A stretch of DNA of 64,000 nt, taken from assembly GCA_963810485.1 (NCBI GenBank), contig CAWENQ010000004.1, positions 868,001-932,000 of the forward strand, written 5' to 3'. This stretch comes from DATKFM01 sp963810485 (GTDB lineage: Bacteria > Pseudomonadota > Alphaproteobacteria > Dongiales > Dongiaceae). The notes beneath the pieces are model-generated. The model did no database searches, was not told the origin of the DNA, and was given only the letters and a program-made list of their open reading frames with translations. The position numbers and the translations under genes were made by a program. Shown piece after piece: positions 21,162 through 30,060 of this stretch. Each line of letters begins with the position of its first letter. Positions within the stretch are counted from its first letter, which is position 1.

Positions 21162-22026
21162 TCAGCCGCCGGCCGCCTTGCGCACGGGCACGGCCGGCAA
21201 CTCCGGCCCTGCGAAGGGCCGGTCATGGCGCAGGGCGGGGACCATGTTCCGGGCCTCCGTCACTTTCGCCGGATCGACATCGGCATAGATGATGCCGACA
21301 TCCTCGCCGCCGTCGGCCAGCACCTCGCCCCAGGGGGCGACGATCAGGGAATGGCCGTAGGTCTTGCGGCCTTCCGCATGCTCGCCGCATTGCGCAGGCG
21401 CGAAGACATAGCAGCCGGTCTCGATCGCCCGCGCCCGCAGCAGCACATGCCAATGGGCCTGTCCGGTCGGGTCGGGTGAAAGCGGCCGGCACGGTCAGGA
21501 AGCTCGCCCCCGCCTGCGCCAGCGCGCGGTAGAGATAGGCGAAACGCACGTCATAACAAACTGTGAGGCCGACGCGGCCCCAAGGCAGATCGGCGGTCAC
21601 GGCGCGTTCGCCCGGCCGGAAGGTTGCGGACTCGCGATAGGTCTCGCCGTTGGCCAGATCCACGTCGAACATGTGAATCTTGTCGTAGCGCGCGGCGATG
21701 CGCCCCTGGGGATCGAACAGGAACGAGCGGTTGGCGCAGGTATTGGCATCCAGCTTCACCGACAGCGAGCCGATCAGCAGCCAGACCTTGAGTTCAGCGG
21801 CGAGCGCCTGGAAAGCAGGCACGCCCGGATGCTCGGCCTCCGGCTTCGCCTTCTCAAGCTGCAGCCGCCGCTTCGGCTCGATCCAGCCGGTGTTCTCCGG
21901 CGTCAGGATGAACTGCGCACCGGCAGCCTTGGCCTCGCGGATCAGGCCGCTGGCCGCGGCGATGTTCGGCGCGAGATCGCGGCCGGCATTGAGCTGGACG
22001 CAGGCGACCTTGAAGGCGGCGCTCAT
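21162..22026 (-). CDS. Carbon-nitrogen hydrolase, Nit1/Nit2-type amidase (frameshifted)
   Basis: A nitrilase-superfamily enzyme with the Glu-Lys-Cys triad: Glu in ILTPENTGWIE, Lys in RYDKIHMFDVDL, Cys in VGLTVCYDVRFAYLYRALA. After PAAFTRP one extra base at about 21467-21472 shifts the frame. The protein resumes in the next frame as TGQAHWHVLLRARAIETGCY and ends normally, giving about 287 residues. The closest functional group is the omega-amidase / deaminated-glutathione amidase (Nit1) type. Pairing with a glutaredoxin gene (ATGA overlap at 22023-22026) supports a glutathione link, but that is inference. Confidence 0.88.
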
Positions 22027-22286
22027 GACGCGGCCTGCAGCATCGGCGCCAGCTTGCCGTCGCGGTCCAGCGCATAGAGTTCGTCGCTGCCGCCCACATG
22101 CTGTCCGTTGATGAAGATCTGCGGCACGGAGCGCCGGCCGCCGGCGCGTTCCATCATTTCCTTGCGCTTGCTGCCATCCATCATGACATCGATCTCCGTG
22201 TAGCTTGCGCCCCGTTCCTGCAAGAGCCGCTTGGCGCGGTGGCAATAGGGGCAGAACTGGGTGGTGTAGATCTCGACTTTCGCCAT
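22023..22286 (-). CDS. grxC: Glutaredoxin 3 type
   Basis: An 87-residue dithiol glutaredoxin with the active site TQFCPYCHRAK, the cis-proline region RRSVPQIFING and the GSH-binding GGSDELYALD. It reduces protein disulfides and mixed disulfides with glutathione. Its stop overlaps the start of the amidase gene, so the two are translationally coupled. It is preceded by comF on the same strand. Confidence 0.95.
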   Translation of the reverse strand: MAKVEIYTTQFCPYCHRAKRLLQERGASYTEIDVMMDGSKRKEMMERAGGRRSVPQIFINGQHVGGSDELYALDRDGKLAPMLQAAS

Positions 22287-22375
22287 GGGCGGCCCGGACG
22301 CTGTGAACCTCGCCCTTAATAGGTGGCATGGGTCCGGCGGTTTGTCACCGGGGCCGGATCGGCACCCCCGGGGGC

Positions 22376-23140
22376 CTAGGCGGCCGGCCGCACCACCCGC
22401 GCCAGGGTTAACACGTCAACGGCTTGGGCGCCGCCGCGGCGGAGGGTGCGGGTGCAGGCGGCCGCCGTGGCGCCGGTGGTGAAGACATCGTCCACCAGCA
22501 GGATCCGCTGCCCCTTGAGCCTTGCCGCATGGCGGGGATGGACCCGGAAGGCGCCGGTGACATTGCTCTCGCGGCCGGCGGCCCCCAGGCCGCCCTGGGA
22601 TGGCGTGCGGCGGCGGCGGATCAGGAGATCCTGGACGGCCGGCTTGCCGGTCAGCCGCGCCAGCTCCCGGGTCAGCAGGGCCGCCTGGTTGTAGCGGCGC
22701 GCCAGCAGCCGGGACCAATGGAGCGGCACCGGCGCCAGGAGATCCGCATCCGCCAGCAATTCGGCGCCGGCGCGCTTCAGCCAGGCGGCGAAGGCGGGCG
22801 CTGAGCCGGTACGGTCGGCATGTTTGAAGCGCAGGATCAGTTCCTTGCTCGCCTCGTCATAGCGCAGCACGCTGCGGGCGCGGGCGAAGTCGGGCGGCTC
22901 GCGCATGCAGCCGCCGCAGAGTGCGCCGTCGCCCTGATGGAATTCGAAGGGAAAGCCGCAGCAGGCGCAGCAGGGCGGATCGATGAAGCTGAGCTTGGTC
23001 CAGCAGGCAGGACACAAGGCGCCGGCGGTATCGACCACGACGCCGCATTTCAGGCAGCGGGGCGGCAGGATCGCCGTCAGCAGCCCCTGGGCGGACCGGC
23101 GCAGCAGCGGGCGCATCTGGGCGAAGACCATGGCGGCCAT
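22376..23140 (-). CDS. comF: ComF family phosphoribosyltransferase-like protein
   Basis: A 254-residue protein with an N-terminal double zinc-ribbon (CLKCGVVV, CPACW, CCACCGFPF, CGGC pairs) and a C-terminal type I PRTase domain. The PRPP-binding motif is ILLVDDVFTTGATA. ComF proteins help natural DNA uptake in some bacteria, but the gene is present in many non-competent species. Its location by grxC and opposite a BioC-like methyltransferase is common in alphaproteobacteria. Confidence 0.93.
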   Translation of the reverse strand: MAAMVFAQMRPLLRRSAQGLLTAILPPRCLKCGVVVDTAGALCPACWTKLSFIDPPCCACCGFPFEFHQGDGALCGGCMREPPDFARARSVLRYDEASKELILRFKHADRTGSAPAFAAWLKRAGAELLADADLLAPVPLHWSRLLARRYNQAALLTRELARLTGKPAVQDLLIRRRRTPSQGGLGAAGRESNVTGAFRVHPRHAARLKGQRILLVDDVFTTGATAAACTRTLRRGGAQAVDVLTLARVVRPAA

Positions 23141-23248
23141 CGGACCCGGCGCTCACGGACCTGTCAACGGGCGGCGGTTGCTTCGGCGCCGGCAGTATCC
23201 CATATGGCAGAGGGTCCAACAGTATCTGCCGTTGCGGAGAAAACCTGC

Positions 23249-23887
23249 ATGACCCGTCCGCTTGCCCGCCGCACCGCTCTGCTCTCCGCCGGCACCGCGC
23301 TGTTGGCCGCTTCACCGGCCGCCCGTGCCGCAGCCCTCATCCCGACGCCGGAGCAAACACTCGGGCCGTTCTATCCGCCGGAGCTGCCGCTGGATCATGA
23401 CAATGATCTGGTGCAGGTGACCGGTGCGGCGACCCAGGCCATCGGCCAGGTCACCCATGTCTTCGGCCGCGTGCTGGATCTCAACGGGCAGCCGATTGCC
23501 GGCGCCAGGGTGGAGATCTGGCAATGCGACGCCAGCGGCCGCTATCTCCATCCGCGCTCCGGCGGGATGGGACCGTTGCCCAGCGGCTTCCAGGGTTACG
23601 GCCAAACCGTGAGCGCCGCCGATGGCGCCTACCGTTTCCGCACCATCAGGCCGGTCGCCTACACCGGCCGCACGCCCCATATCCATTTCGCCATCAGCGG
23701 CGAGGGCTTCGAGCTGGTGACGCAGATGTATGTCGCGGGCGAACCGCAGAACGAGCGGGACGGCGTGCTCAACCGCATCGATCCGGCCGCGCGCGCCGGC
23801 GTGATCGTGGCGTTGTCGCCGGATGACAGCATCGAGAGCGGCGCGCTGCGCGGTCAGTTCGACATCGTCATCAGCCGCAACGCCTGA
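23249..23887 (+). CDS. Intradiol ring-cleavage dioxygenase family protein, exported
   Basis: A 212-residue protein starting MTRPLARRTALLSAGTALL, a Tat-like or Sec signal peptide ending near ARAAA. The mature part is a beta-sandwich of the intradiol dioxygenase superfamily, seen as QTLGPFYPPELPLDHDNDL, GRVLDLNGQPIAGARVEIWQ and RTPHIHFAISGEGFELVTQM. The Tyr and His positions expected for Fe(III) (FYPP, GRTPHIHF) are present. Catechol-type substrates are usual, but exported members of the family have poorly known roles. It is likely a single-gene unit ahead of the dehydrogenase. Confidence 0.87.
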   Translation: MTRPLARRTALLSAGTALLAASPAARAAALIPTPEQTLGPFYPPELPLDHDNDLVQVTGAATQAIGQVTHVFGRVLDLNGQPIAGARVEIWQCDASGRYLHPRSGGMGPLPSGFQGYGQTVSAADGAYRFRTIRPVAYTGRTPHIHFAISGEGFELVTQMYVAGEPQNERDGVLNRIDPAARAGVIVALSPDDSIESGALRGQFDIVISRNA

Positions 23888-23970
23888 GGTTTTCCGGCCG
23901 CCCAGGCCGTGGGATAGAAGGCGGGCCGGGAGCGCCCTGCTCCCGCTTCGTCTTTGTCCGGGAGTTGTCC

Positions 23971-25024
23971 GTGCGCGCCGCGATCTTCGAAAAGTTCAAA
24001 GCTCCCGCTGGAAGTCCGCCAGGTTCCCGATCCGGCCTGCCCGGCCGATGGCGTCATCGTGCGGGTGAAGGCCTGCGGCGTCTGCCGGTCCGACTGGCAT
24101 GCCTGGACCGGCGCGGACTCCGATGTCAGCGCGCCCCATGTGCCCGGCCATGAATTTGCCGGCGTGGTCGAGGAAGTGGGCAAAGAGTGCCGGCGTTTCA
24201 AAGCCGGCGACCGGGTGACGGCACCGTTCATCCTCGCCTGCGGCGCCTGCCCCGATTGCCTGGGCGGTGACGCGACAATCTGCAATCACCAATTCGTCGT
24301 CGGGTTTTCCGGCTGGGGCGCCTTCGCCGAGCGCATCGCCGTGCCGCGGGCGGATTTCAACCTGGTGCCGCTGCCGGACGCGATGGATTTCGTCGACGCG
24401 GCCGGCATGGGCTGCCGGGTCACGACGTCGTTCCGCGCTTTGGTGGACCGCGCGAAGCTGCAGCCCGGCGAATGGCTGGCGGTGCATGGCTGCGGCGGTG
24501 TCGGCTTGTCGGCGGTGATGATCGGCGCTGCCCTCGGCGCGCAGGTGCTGGCCATAGACGTGAATGAAGAAGCAATTGGTCTGGCAGCTTCGCTGGGTGC
24601 TGAGACTGCAATCGAAATCGGGGGAAAATATGATCCAAGGGAACTTGCAGATGAGATCCGCGAGGTCACGGGCGGCGGCGCCCATGTGTCTATCGATGCG
24701 CTGGGAATCACCGAGACGTTCCACAATTCAATCCGCGGCCTGCGCAAGCTAGGCCGACATGTGCAGATCGGCATGCCGCTGGGCCGCCATGCCGAACCGA
24801 CTGTGCCGCTGCTGGAACTCGTCTATTCCCGGCAGATCAGCATCATGGGCACGCGCGGTATTCCCGCCAGCCGTTTTCCAGCGCTGTTTGAGATGATTGC
24901 CGCGAACCGCATCGATCCGTCGCGCTTGGTGACCAACAGGATTTCACTCGAGGAAGCGGGTGCGGCGATCGCGGCCATGAACGGTTATACGGGCAGCGGC
25001 ATCACTGTCATCGACCGGTTCTAG
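23971..25024 (+). CDS. Zinc-dependent alcohol dehydrogenase (frameshifted near the start)
   Basis: A medium-chain dehydrogenase of about 350 residues. The start is GTG 23971 with GGGAG upstream, giving VRAAIFEKFKAP. One extra C at 24004-24006 shifts the frame, after which LEVRQVPDPACPADG continues to the end. Catalytic zinc ligands are seen in KACGVCRSDWHAW and PGHEFAGVVEEVG. The structural zinc loop is CGACPDCLGGDATIC, and the NAD fold is VHGCGGVGLSAVMIGAALGA. Family members oxidise alcohols or polyols with NAD. The specific substrate is not readable. Confidence 0.9.
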
Positions 25025-25036
25025 AATCAGGGTCCC

Positions 25037-25954
25037 ATGACCAACTCGATGAACATCTTCGACCGTCGGCTCTCGCGGCTCCATCGCGACCGCGCGGCGG
25101 CGGGCTTGGCGCAGCATGATTTCCTGCTGCGGGAGATCGCTGGCCGGCTCGCGGAACGCCTGGACCTGGTCAACAAGAGCTTCCCCCTGGCGCTCGATCT
25201 CGGCTGCCATGGCGGCGAGATGGCAGCGGCGATCGAGGGGCGCAAGGGCATCGAGCTGCTGGTGCAATGCGACAGCTCCATCGCCATGACGCGGCAGGCG
25301 GCGCGCAACGGCAAGCCGAGCCTTACGGCAGCCGAGGACTTCCTGCCCTTCGCGCCGGAATCGTTCGACCTCGCGGTCAGCAATCTCAGCCTCCATTGGG
25401 TGAACGATCTCCCGGGCTGCCTGTTGCAGATCCGGCAAGCGCTGAAGCCCGACGGGCTGTTCCTGGGGGCGCTGCTCGGCGGCGCCACGCTCCAGGAACT
25501 GCGCGACGTGCTGATGGAGGCGGAACTGGCGGTTCATGGCGGCGCCGGTCCGCGGGTCTCGCCGTTTGTCGATCTCCGGGATGCGGGCGGCCTGCTGCAG
25601 CGGGCCGGCTTCGCGCTGCCGGTGGCCGATTCCGACAAGCTGACCGTGACCTATGCGGATTTGCCGGCGCTGCTGCGCGATCTCAGGGGCATGGGTGAGA
25701 CCAACGCGCTGCTGGCACGCCCCCGCAAGCTATTGACCCGGGCAACGCTGGCCCAGGCCGACGAGCTCTATCGTCGCCGTCATACCGACAGCGAGGGCCG
25801 GCTGATGGCGACGTTCCAGGTGATCTATCTGACGGGATGGGCGCCCCATGAGGGGCAGCAGAAGGCGCTGCGTCCGGGAAGCGCCAAGTCCAGGCTCGCC
25901 GACGCGCTCGGCGCTCTGGAGATCAAGGCCGGCGATAAGACGGGGCCGGCCTGA
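25037..25954 (+). CDS. BioC/NDUFAF5-like SAM-dependent methyltransferase
   Basis: A 305-residue protein with the opening IFDRRLSRLHRDRAAAG typical of the alphaproteobacterial relatives of mitochondrial NDUFAF5, a complex I assembly factor. SAM motif I is ALDLGCHGGEMAAAIE and the post-I region FDLAVSNLSLHWVNDLPG. The C-terminal SEGRLMATFQVIYLTGWAPHEGQQKA is also characteristic. In NDUFAF5 the substrate is an arginine of NDUFS7, so complex I maturation is a reasonable but untested guess; malonyl-ACP O-methylation (BioC) is the alternative. Confidence 0.85.
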   Translation: MTNSMNIFDRRLSRLHRDRAAAGLAQHDFLLREIAGRLAERLDLVNKSFPLALDLGCHGGEMAAAIEGRKGIELLVQCDSSIAMTRQAARNGKPSLTAAEDFLPFAPESFDLAVSNLSLHWVNDLPGCLLQIRQALKPDGLFLGALLGGATLQELRDVLMEAELAVHGGAGPRVSPFVDLRDAGGLLQRAGFALPVADSDKLTVTYADLPALLRDLRGMGETNALLARPRKLLTRATLAQADELYRRRHTDSEGRLMATFQVIYLTGWAPHEGQQKALRPGSAKSRLADALGALEIKAGDKTGPA

Positions 25955-25960
25955 GCTGGG

Positions 25961-26392
25961 CTAGCCCCGTTGGTGCCGCAAATGCCGCAGACGGTCGCGG
26001 CGCAACCGTGCGTGATCCACTTCACTGACCACCCCGAGGCTGACCACGGGCGAGAACGGCCCGATCGCGGCACCCAGGGATTCGTTGGTGATGGAGGCGA
26101 TCATGCGCGCGGCGAAATTGTTCGCGCGCTCCAGGAAGGCCTGCCAGCTTTCCTCGCGGGTCTTTGATTCGACTTCCCAGCCATGCACCAGGGTGCGGCC
26201 GGCGTCCTCGTCGGCGTGGTTGACCATCCAGATATCGCCGCGCAGCACCGCGCACCATTGACTGTCGAAGTAGCCGGTCAGCCGCAGGGCTTCTTCCGGC
26301 GAGACCATGCAGGGGGCGTCATCGCCCTGTCCGCCGTCTTCGCGATTGGAAGCCAGAAAATGTCGTGTAAGTTTTTTCTTCGCCGCACTCAT
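25961..26392 (-). CDS. Conserved-looking hypothetical protein under CRP-type sites
   Basis: A 143-residue protein I do not recognise. It begins MSAAKKKLTRHFLASNRED, has a Trp-rich middle (SQWCAVLRGDIWMVNHADED, EESWQAFLERANNFAARM) and a basic C-terminus (RLRRDRLRHLRHQRG). No signal peptide or membrane segment is seen. Codon use matches the neighbours. Two perfect TGTGA-N6-TCACA sites lie 74 and 127 bases upstream, so expression is probably tied to a Crp-type regulator. Confidence 0.6.
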   Translation of the reverse strand: MSAAKKKLTRHFLASNREDGGQGDDAPCMVSPEEALRLTGYFDSQWCAVLRGDIWMVNHADEDAGRTLVHGWEVESKTREESWQAFLERANNFAARMIASITNESLGAAIGPFSPVVSLGVVSEVDHARLRRDRLRHLRHQRG

Positions 26393-26435
26393 TTTACGTC
26401 CCCATCATCATCAAGCTTTCATGGGCCTGTCACGG

Positions 26436-26534
26436 TTAATAGATCATGAAGAGATCGGCGGTCGATGTGAGCGCAATCACAAGAAACTCCAGGAAGCGCC
26501 AGAAAAGGCGGCAAAAAATGTGAGCGGCATCACA
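26436..26534 (-). promoter_or_regulatory. Two tandem CRP-type sites and a possible promoter
   Basis: TGTGAGCGCAATCACA at 26466-26481 and TGTGAGCGGCATCACA at 26519-26534 are both perfect palindromic CRP consensus sites. Their centres are 53 bases apart, close to five helical turns, so both would face the same side of the DNA. On the minus strand a TATTAA hexamer at 26441-26436 could be a -10 box. It would place the nearer site around -44, close to the classical class II position. The gene downstream is the hypothetical protein starting at 26392. Confidence 0.6.
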
Positions 26535-26575
26535 TATCGGCGAAACAACGCCGCCGGGGACGGAATCTGCGGCAC

Positions 26576-27526
26576 CTACAGGAAATCGCGAATCATCGCC
26601 ACCAGCGGCTTGTCCGCTGGCGGCATCGGATACTCGGCCAGACGCTGCGGCATCACCCACACCGTCTCCTGCCCTTCCTGCGGCGTGACAATTCCGTTCC
26701 AGCGGCGGCAGACATAGAGCGGCATCAGCAGATGGAATTTCTCGTAGCGATGGGAGGCGAAGGTGAAGGGCGCGAGACAAGCTTCCGTCACGTCGATCGC
26801 CAGCTCTTCCTTCAGTTCGCGAATCAGCGCGGCTTCCGGCGTTTCGCCGCCATGGATTTTGCCGCCGGGGAATTCCCACAAGTCGGCCATTTGTTTTCCC
26901 GGCGGACGCCGCGCCAGCAGCACGCGTCCATCGGCGTCGATCAACACAACTGCGGCGACCAGCAGCGTTGGTAGCGGCGCCGAAGCGCCGGTCTGCATCC
27001 GTTCCCAGGTCGCGCGATCGAGTTCGCGGAGTTCGACAAACATGTCGCCGTCGCGCGCCGGCGCGGGTCGGTTCTCTTCCCCGAACTTGCGGAAGCCGGC
27101 TTTCTCCTGCACGCGGATCGAGCCGATATTCGCCGGCATCGCGGCGGAGATCAGCTTGCCGAGCCCCAAGGTCTTGAAAGCGTGCTCGGTATAGGCCCGC
27201 AGCGCCTCGGTCGCGTAGCCCTTGCCCCATATCGGTTTGGCCACCCAATAACCGAATTCGCCGCTATGGCCATTCTCCTCCAGCCGGAGGCCAATACAGC
27301 CGATCACCCGGTCCTGTCCGCGTTCGGTGATGCCCAGCACCATTTCCGGACCCGCCGGCAGACCGGCAATCCAGGCAGCCGCGGCGCCCACCGGATAGGG
27401 ATGAGGAATGGAGGAGGTCCAGCGCGCGAGGTCCCAGTCGCCGACATGGCGCTCGATCTCGCTCGCATCGTCGACCGTCAACGGCCGCAGGATCAGCCGC
27501 GGCGTTTCCAGCGTGGGAACTTTCAT
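26576..27526 (-). CDS. GNAT acetyltransferase fused to a Nudix (MutT-like) hydrolase
   Basis: A two-domain protein of 316 residues. Residues 1-165 form a RimJ-type GNAT fold (TPRLILRPLTVDDASEIERH, GYWVAKPIWGKGYATEALRA, PANIGSIRVQEKAGFRKFGE). Residues about 185-316 form a Nudix domain with the full signature GGKIHGGETPEAALIRELKE followed by ELAIDV. The MutT half resembles 8-oxo-dGTP diphosphatases. The two activities are usually separate neighbouring genes after argJ; here they are one frame without an internal stop. Whether both halves work on linked substrates is unknown. Confidence 0.88.
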   Translation of the reverse strand: MKVPTLETPRLILRPLTVDDASEIERHVGDWDLARWTSSIPHPYPVGAAAAWIAGLPAGPEMVLGITERGQDRVIGCIGLRLEENGHSGEFGYWVAKPIWGKGYATEALRAYTEHAFKTLGLGKLISAAMPANIGSIRVQEKAGFRKFGEENRPAPARDGDMFVELRELDRATWERMQTGASAPLPTLLVAAVVLIDADGRVLLARRPPGKQMADLWEFPGGKIHGGETPEAALIRELKEELAIDVTEACLAPFTFASHRYEKFHLLMPLYVCRRWNGIVTPQEGQETVWVMPQRLAEYPMPPADKPLVAMIRDFL

Positions 27527-27572
27527 GTCCGGAAGATCGCTTGCCGCCCTTGTCGGCGCAAGCCGGGCGCCG

Positions 27573-28802
27573 CTAGCTGCGGTAGCTGCCGTTGATGTCG
27601 ATATAGCCGTGGGTCAGGTCGCAGGACCAGACGCGAGCGCGGCCCTTGCCGACGCCGACATCGAAGGCAATGGCGATCTCCTGCCCCTTCATATGCTGCA
27701 CCACGGGCGTCTCGTCATAGCCGGCGCGGCGCTGGCCTTTCTCGGCGATGGTGACGCCGCCGATGGCGATCTTCAGCCGGTCGCGGTTGGCCTTCTCGCC
27801 GGCCTTGCCGATGGCCATGACGATGCGGCCCCAATTCGCGTCCTGACCGGCGATCGCCGTCTTCACCAGCGGCGAATTGGCGACGGCGAGGCCGATGCGA
27901 CGGGCCGCCAGATCCGTAGCCGCGCCGGAGACATCGATGGTGATGAACTTGCTGGCGCCCTCGCCATCGCGCGCCACCTGGCAGGCGAGATCCTCCAGAA
28001 GATCGTTCAACTTGGCGCGGAAATCCTTCAAGCGCTTGTCCGCCGCCGAACGCACCGGCTTATGGGCGGCCTTGCCCGTTGCGAACAGGAGCAGCGTATC
28101 GCTGGTGGAGGTGTCGCCATCGACGGTGATGCAATTGAAGGAGCGGTCGTTGCCTTCGCGCAGCAGCCGCTGCAGCACGTTGCGCCGGAATGGCGGCATC
28201 GGTGGCGACGAAGGCCAGCATGGTCGCCATGTCGGGCTGATCATGCCCGAGCCCTTGCAGATGCCATTGATGGTGACGGGCACGCCGTCGATCTTCGCCG
28301 TGCGGGTTGCCGCCTTCACGAAGGTGTCCGTTGTCATGATCGCCGCGCCGGCCGCCGCCCAGCGGTCGGCTTGGAGATCGGCGATGACGGCGTCGAGGTT
28401 GGTGGTGATCCGCTCATCCGGCAGCGGCTCGCCGATCACGCCGGTGGAGGCGACGAAAATCTCCTTCGCCGAGGCACCCAGCTTTTCTGCCGTCGCCTTC
28501 ACCGTGCGGTCCACCGACGCCTTACCGAGCTTGCCGGTGAAGGCGTTGGCATTGCCGGCATTGATGACGATCGCGCGCGCCTTACCGCCTTTGAGATTGG
28601 CGCGGCAGCGATCCACCGGCGCCGAGGCAGTCAGCGAGCGCGTGAACACGCCGGCCACGGTCGTGCCCTTATCGAAGGCGATGACGCAGAGATCGGTGCG
28701 GTCCTTGTAGCGAATGCCGCAGGCCCGGGTCGCCAGGCGCACGCCGGCGATCGGCGGCAGGACAGGCTGTTGCGCGGGGGCGAGCGGCGAGCGTGGCGGC
28801 AT
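27573..28802 (-). CDS. argJ: Arginine biosynthesis bifunctional protein ArgJ (internal out-of-frame segment)
   Basis: Ornithine/glutamate N-acetyltransferase that recycles acetyl groups in arginine synthesis. It self-cleaves before a conserved Thr to form alpha and beta chains. The reading frame is open for 409 residues, and the ends are fully conserved (VINAGNANAFTG, STGVIGEPLP, GICKGSGMIS, DLTHGYIDINGSYRS). Residues about 190-207 read as nonsense (TWRPCWPSSPP). Shifting the frame by one restores PDMATMLAFVATDAAIP, which contains the ATML cleavage and nucleophile site. So a one-base deletion near 28233 is compensated by an insertion near 28185. As written the autoprocessing Thr is missing. 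Confidence 0.9.
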   Translation of the reverse strand: MPPRSPLAPAQQPVLPPIAGVRLATRACGIRYKDRTDLCVIAFDKGTTVAGVFTRSLTASAPVDRCRANLKGGKARAIVINAGNANAFTGKLGKASVDRTVKATAEKLGASAKEIFVASTGVIGEPLPDERITTNLDAVIADLQADRWAAAGAAIMTTDTFVKAATRTAKIDGVPVTINGICKGSGMISPTWRPCWPSSPPMPPFRRNVLQRLLREGNDRSFNCITVDGDTSTSDTLLLFATGKAAHKPVRSAADKRLKDFRAKLNDLLEDLACQVARDGEGASKFITIDVSGAATDLAARRIGLAVANSPLVKTAIAGQDANWGRIVMAIGKAGEKANRDRLKIAIGGVTIAEKGQRRAGYDETPVVQHMKGQEIAIAFDVGVGKGRARVWSCDLTHGYIDINGSYRS

Positions 28803-28844
28803 GGGTGGAAATCCCTGAAAGACGGAGGACGATCGATCGCGGGG

Positions 28845-29810
28845 CTATTGTTGTGTCGGCTCTCCGGTGCCGGAGGCAGGCGCGACCGGCGTACCGTCGG
28901 GATTGAATTTCTCCACCGTCGCCGATTTGCGCAGGCTATCGACATAAGCGGTGACCACCTCGTTGCTCAGGATCTGCTCGATGGTGCCGCGCGCTTCCTC
29001 CATTGTCGGCGGCTGCTTGTCGCGCTTGTCGTCGACAATGATGACGTGCCAGCCGAACTGACTCTTCACCGGCGCCTTGGTGTACTGGCCCTTCTCCAGC
29101 TTGAAGGCGGCCTCGGAGAATTCGGGCACCATCTGGCCGGCGACGAAATAGCCGAGGTCGCCGCCCTTCGGACCGGAGCCCGGGTCCTTCGACTTCTCCT
29201 TGGCGATAGCCGAGAAATCGGCAGCGCCGTCGAGCTGCACGATGATCGCCTTCGCGTCTTCTTCCGTGTCCACCAGAATGTGCCGCGCCTTCACTTCCTG
29301 CTGCTTTGGCAGGGCGGCGACGAATTGGTCATAGCGCGCCTTGATCGCGGCGTCGTTCATCTTCTCCTTCAGCACGCGATCGAGCACCGCCTGGCGGATG
29401 ATATTCTCGGTGATCTGCGCGATCTGCGCCTTGACCACCGGGTCTTCGGCCAGCTTCTGCTCGGCGCCGGCCTCGGAAATCAGCAGGAGATCGATCTGCC
29501 GGTCGATCAGCGCCGGGAAGACCTGATTGATCTGGTTCTGGTATTCTTCCGGGAGCTGCTTTGCCGCTTCGATGACATCCGCGCGGGTGATTTTCGTGCC
29601 GTTGACGATGGCGACCACGGTCTCCGGCGGCGGCTCGGGGGCCGGCGCCTGCGCGGCCGGCTGTTCCGTGGCCGGGGGCGTTGCCGGCTGTTCGGTCGCC
29701 GGCGGCGCCGGTTCGGTGGTCTGGTCCTGCGCCAGGACCGGCGCGGGTCCGATGCAGAAGCCAAAGCCGCCGAGGGCAATCGCGAGCGGGAAAATCTGTC
29801 TGAGGTTCAT
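28845..29810 (-). CDS. Exported parvulin-type peptidyl-prolyl isomerase (PrsA/SurA-like)
   Basis: A 321-residue periplasmic foldase. It starts with a signal peptide (MNLRQIFPLAIALGGFG, cleavage near VLAQDQ) and continues with a Pro/Ala/Glu-rich linker. A SurA_N-like helical domain follows (IVNGTKITRADVIEAAKQLP), then a parvulin domain (VKARHILVDTEEDAKAII, GPKGGDLGYFVAGQMVPEF, TQFGWHVI-like SQFGWHVIIVDDKRD). It would assist folding of secreted or outer-membrane proteins. It is divergent from secA, a common alphaproteobacterial pairing of export motor and export chaperone. Confidence 0.92.
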   Translation of the reverse strand: MNLRQIFPLAIALGGFGFCIGPAPVLAQDQTTEPAPPATEQPATPPATEQPAAQAPAPEPPPETVVAIVNGTKITRADVIEAAKQLPEEYQNQINQVFPALIDRQIDLLLISEAGAEQKLAEDPVVKAQIAQITENIIRQAVLDRVLKEKMNDAAIKARYDQFVAALPKQQEVKARHILVDTEEDAKAIIVQLDGAADFSAIAKEKSKDPGSGPKGGDLGYFVAGQMVPEFSEAAFKLEKGQYTKAPVKSQFGWHVIIVDDKRDKQPPTMEEARGTIEQILSNEVVTAYVDSLRKSATVEKFNPDGTPVAPASGTGEPTQQ

Positions 29811-30010
29811 GGGTTCTCGCTGGCTGGAGGCCGCGCGCCGGTGGCGCCAGCGGCCGATGCGGGGAAGAGCGCGGCCATCATGCACAGGCGACTATCGGGG
29901 ACAAGGGCCGATGTAACCCTCGGCAAGCGGCCCATCCGGACCGCTGATTTCGCCGGAGATACCGGGAAATCGGAATATAGTTGAAATACTTGGCTGCGGC
30001 GGTCCGGTCG

Positions 30011-30039
30011 TTGACAGCCTATGGTGCCGCGCCTATCTG
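30011..30039 (+). promoter_or_regulatory. Sigma-70-type promoter for secA
   Basis: A perfect TTGACA (30011-30016) and TATCTG (30034-30039) are separated by 17 bases. Transcription would begin near 30046, leaving a leader of about 80 bases before the secA ATG at 30129. Confidence 0.6.
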
Positions 30040-30060
30040 TCAGTCGGTCTCCTCGCCAGG

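Noticed and set aside
22820..23248. A 143-residue N-terminal extension of the intradiol dioxygenase
   Set aside because: It overlaps comF antisense, and the signal peptide begins at 23249.
27408..29984. An 858-residue open frame on the plus strand
   Set aside because: It lies antisense to argJ, the GNAT-Nudix gene and the parvulin gene and has His/Asp/Arg-rich composition typical of the reverse strand of GC-rich coding DNA.
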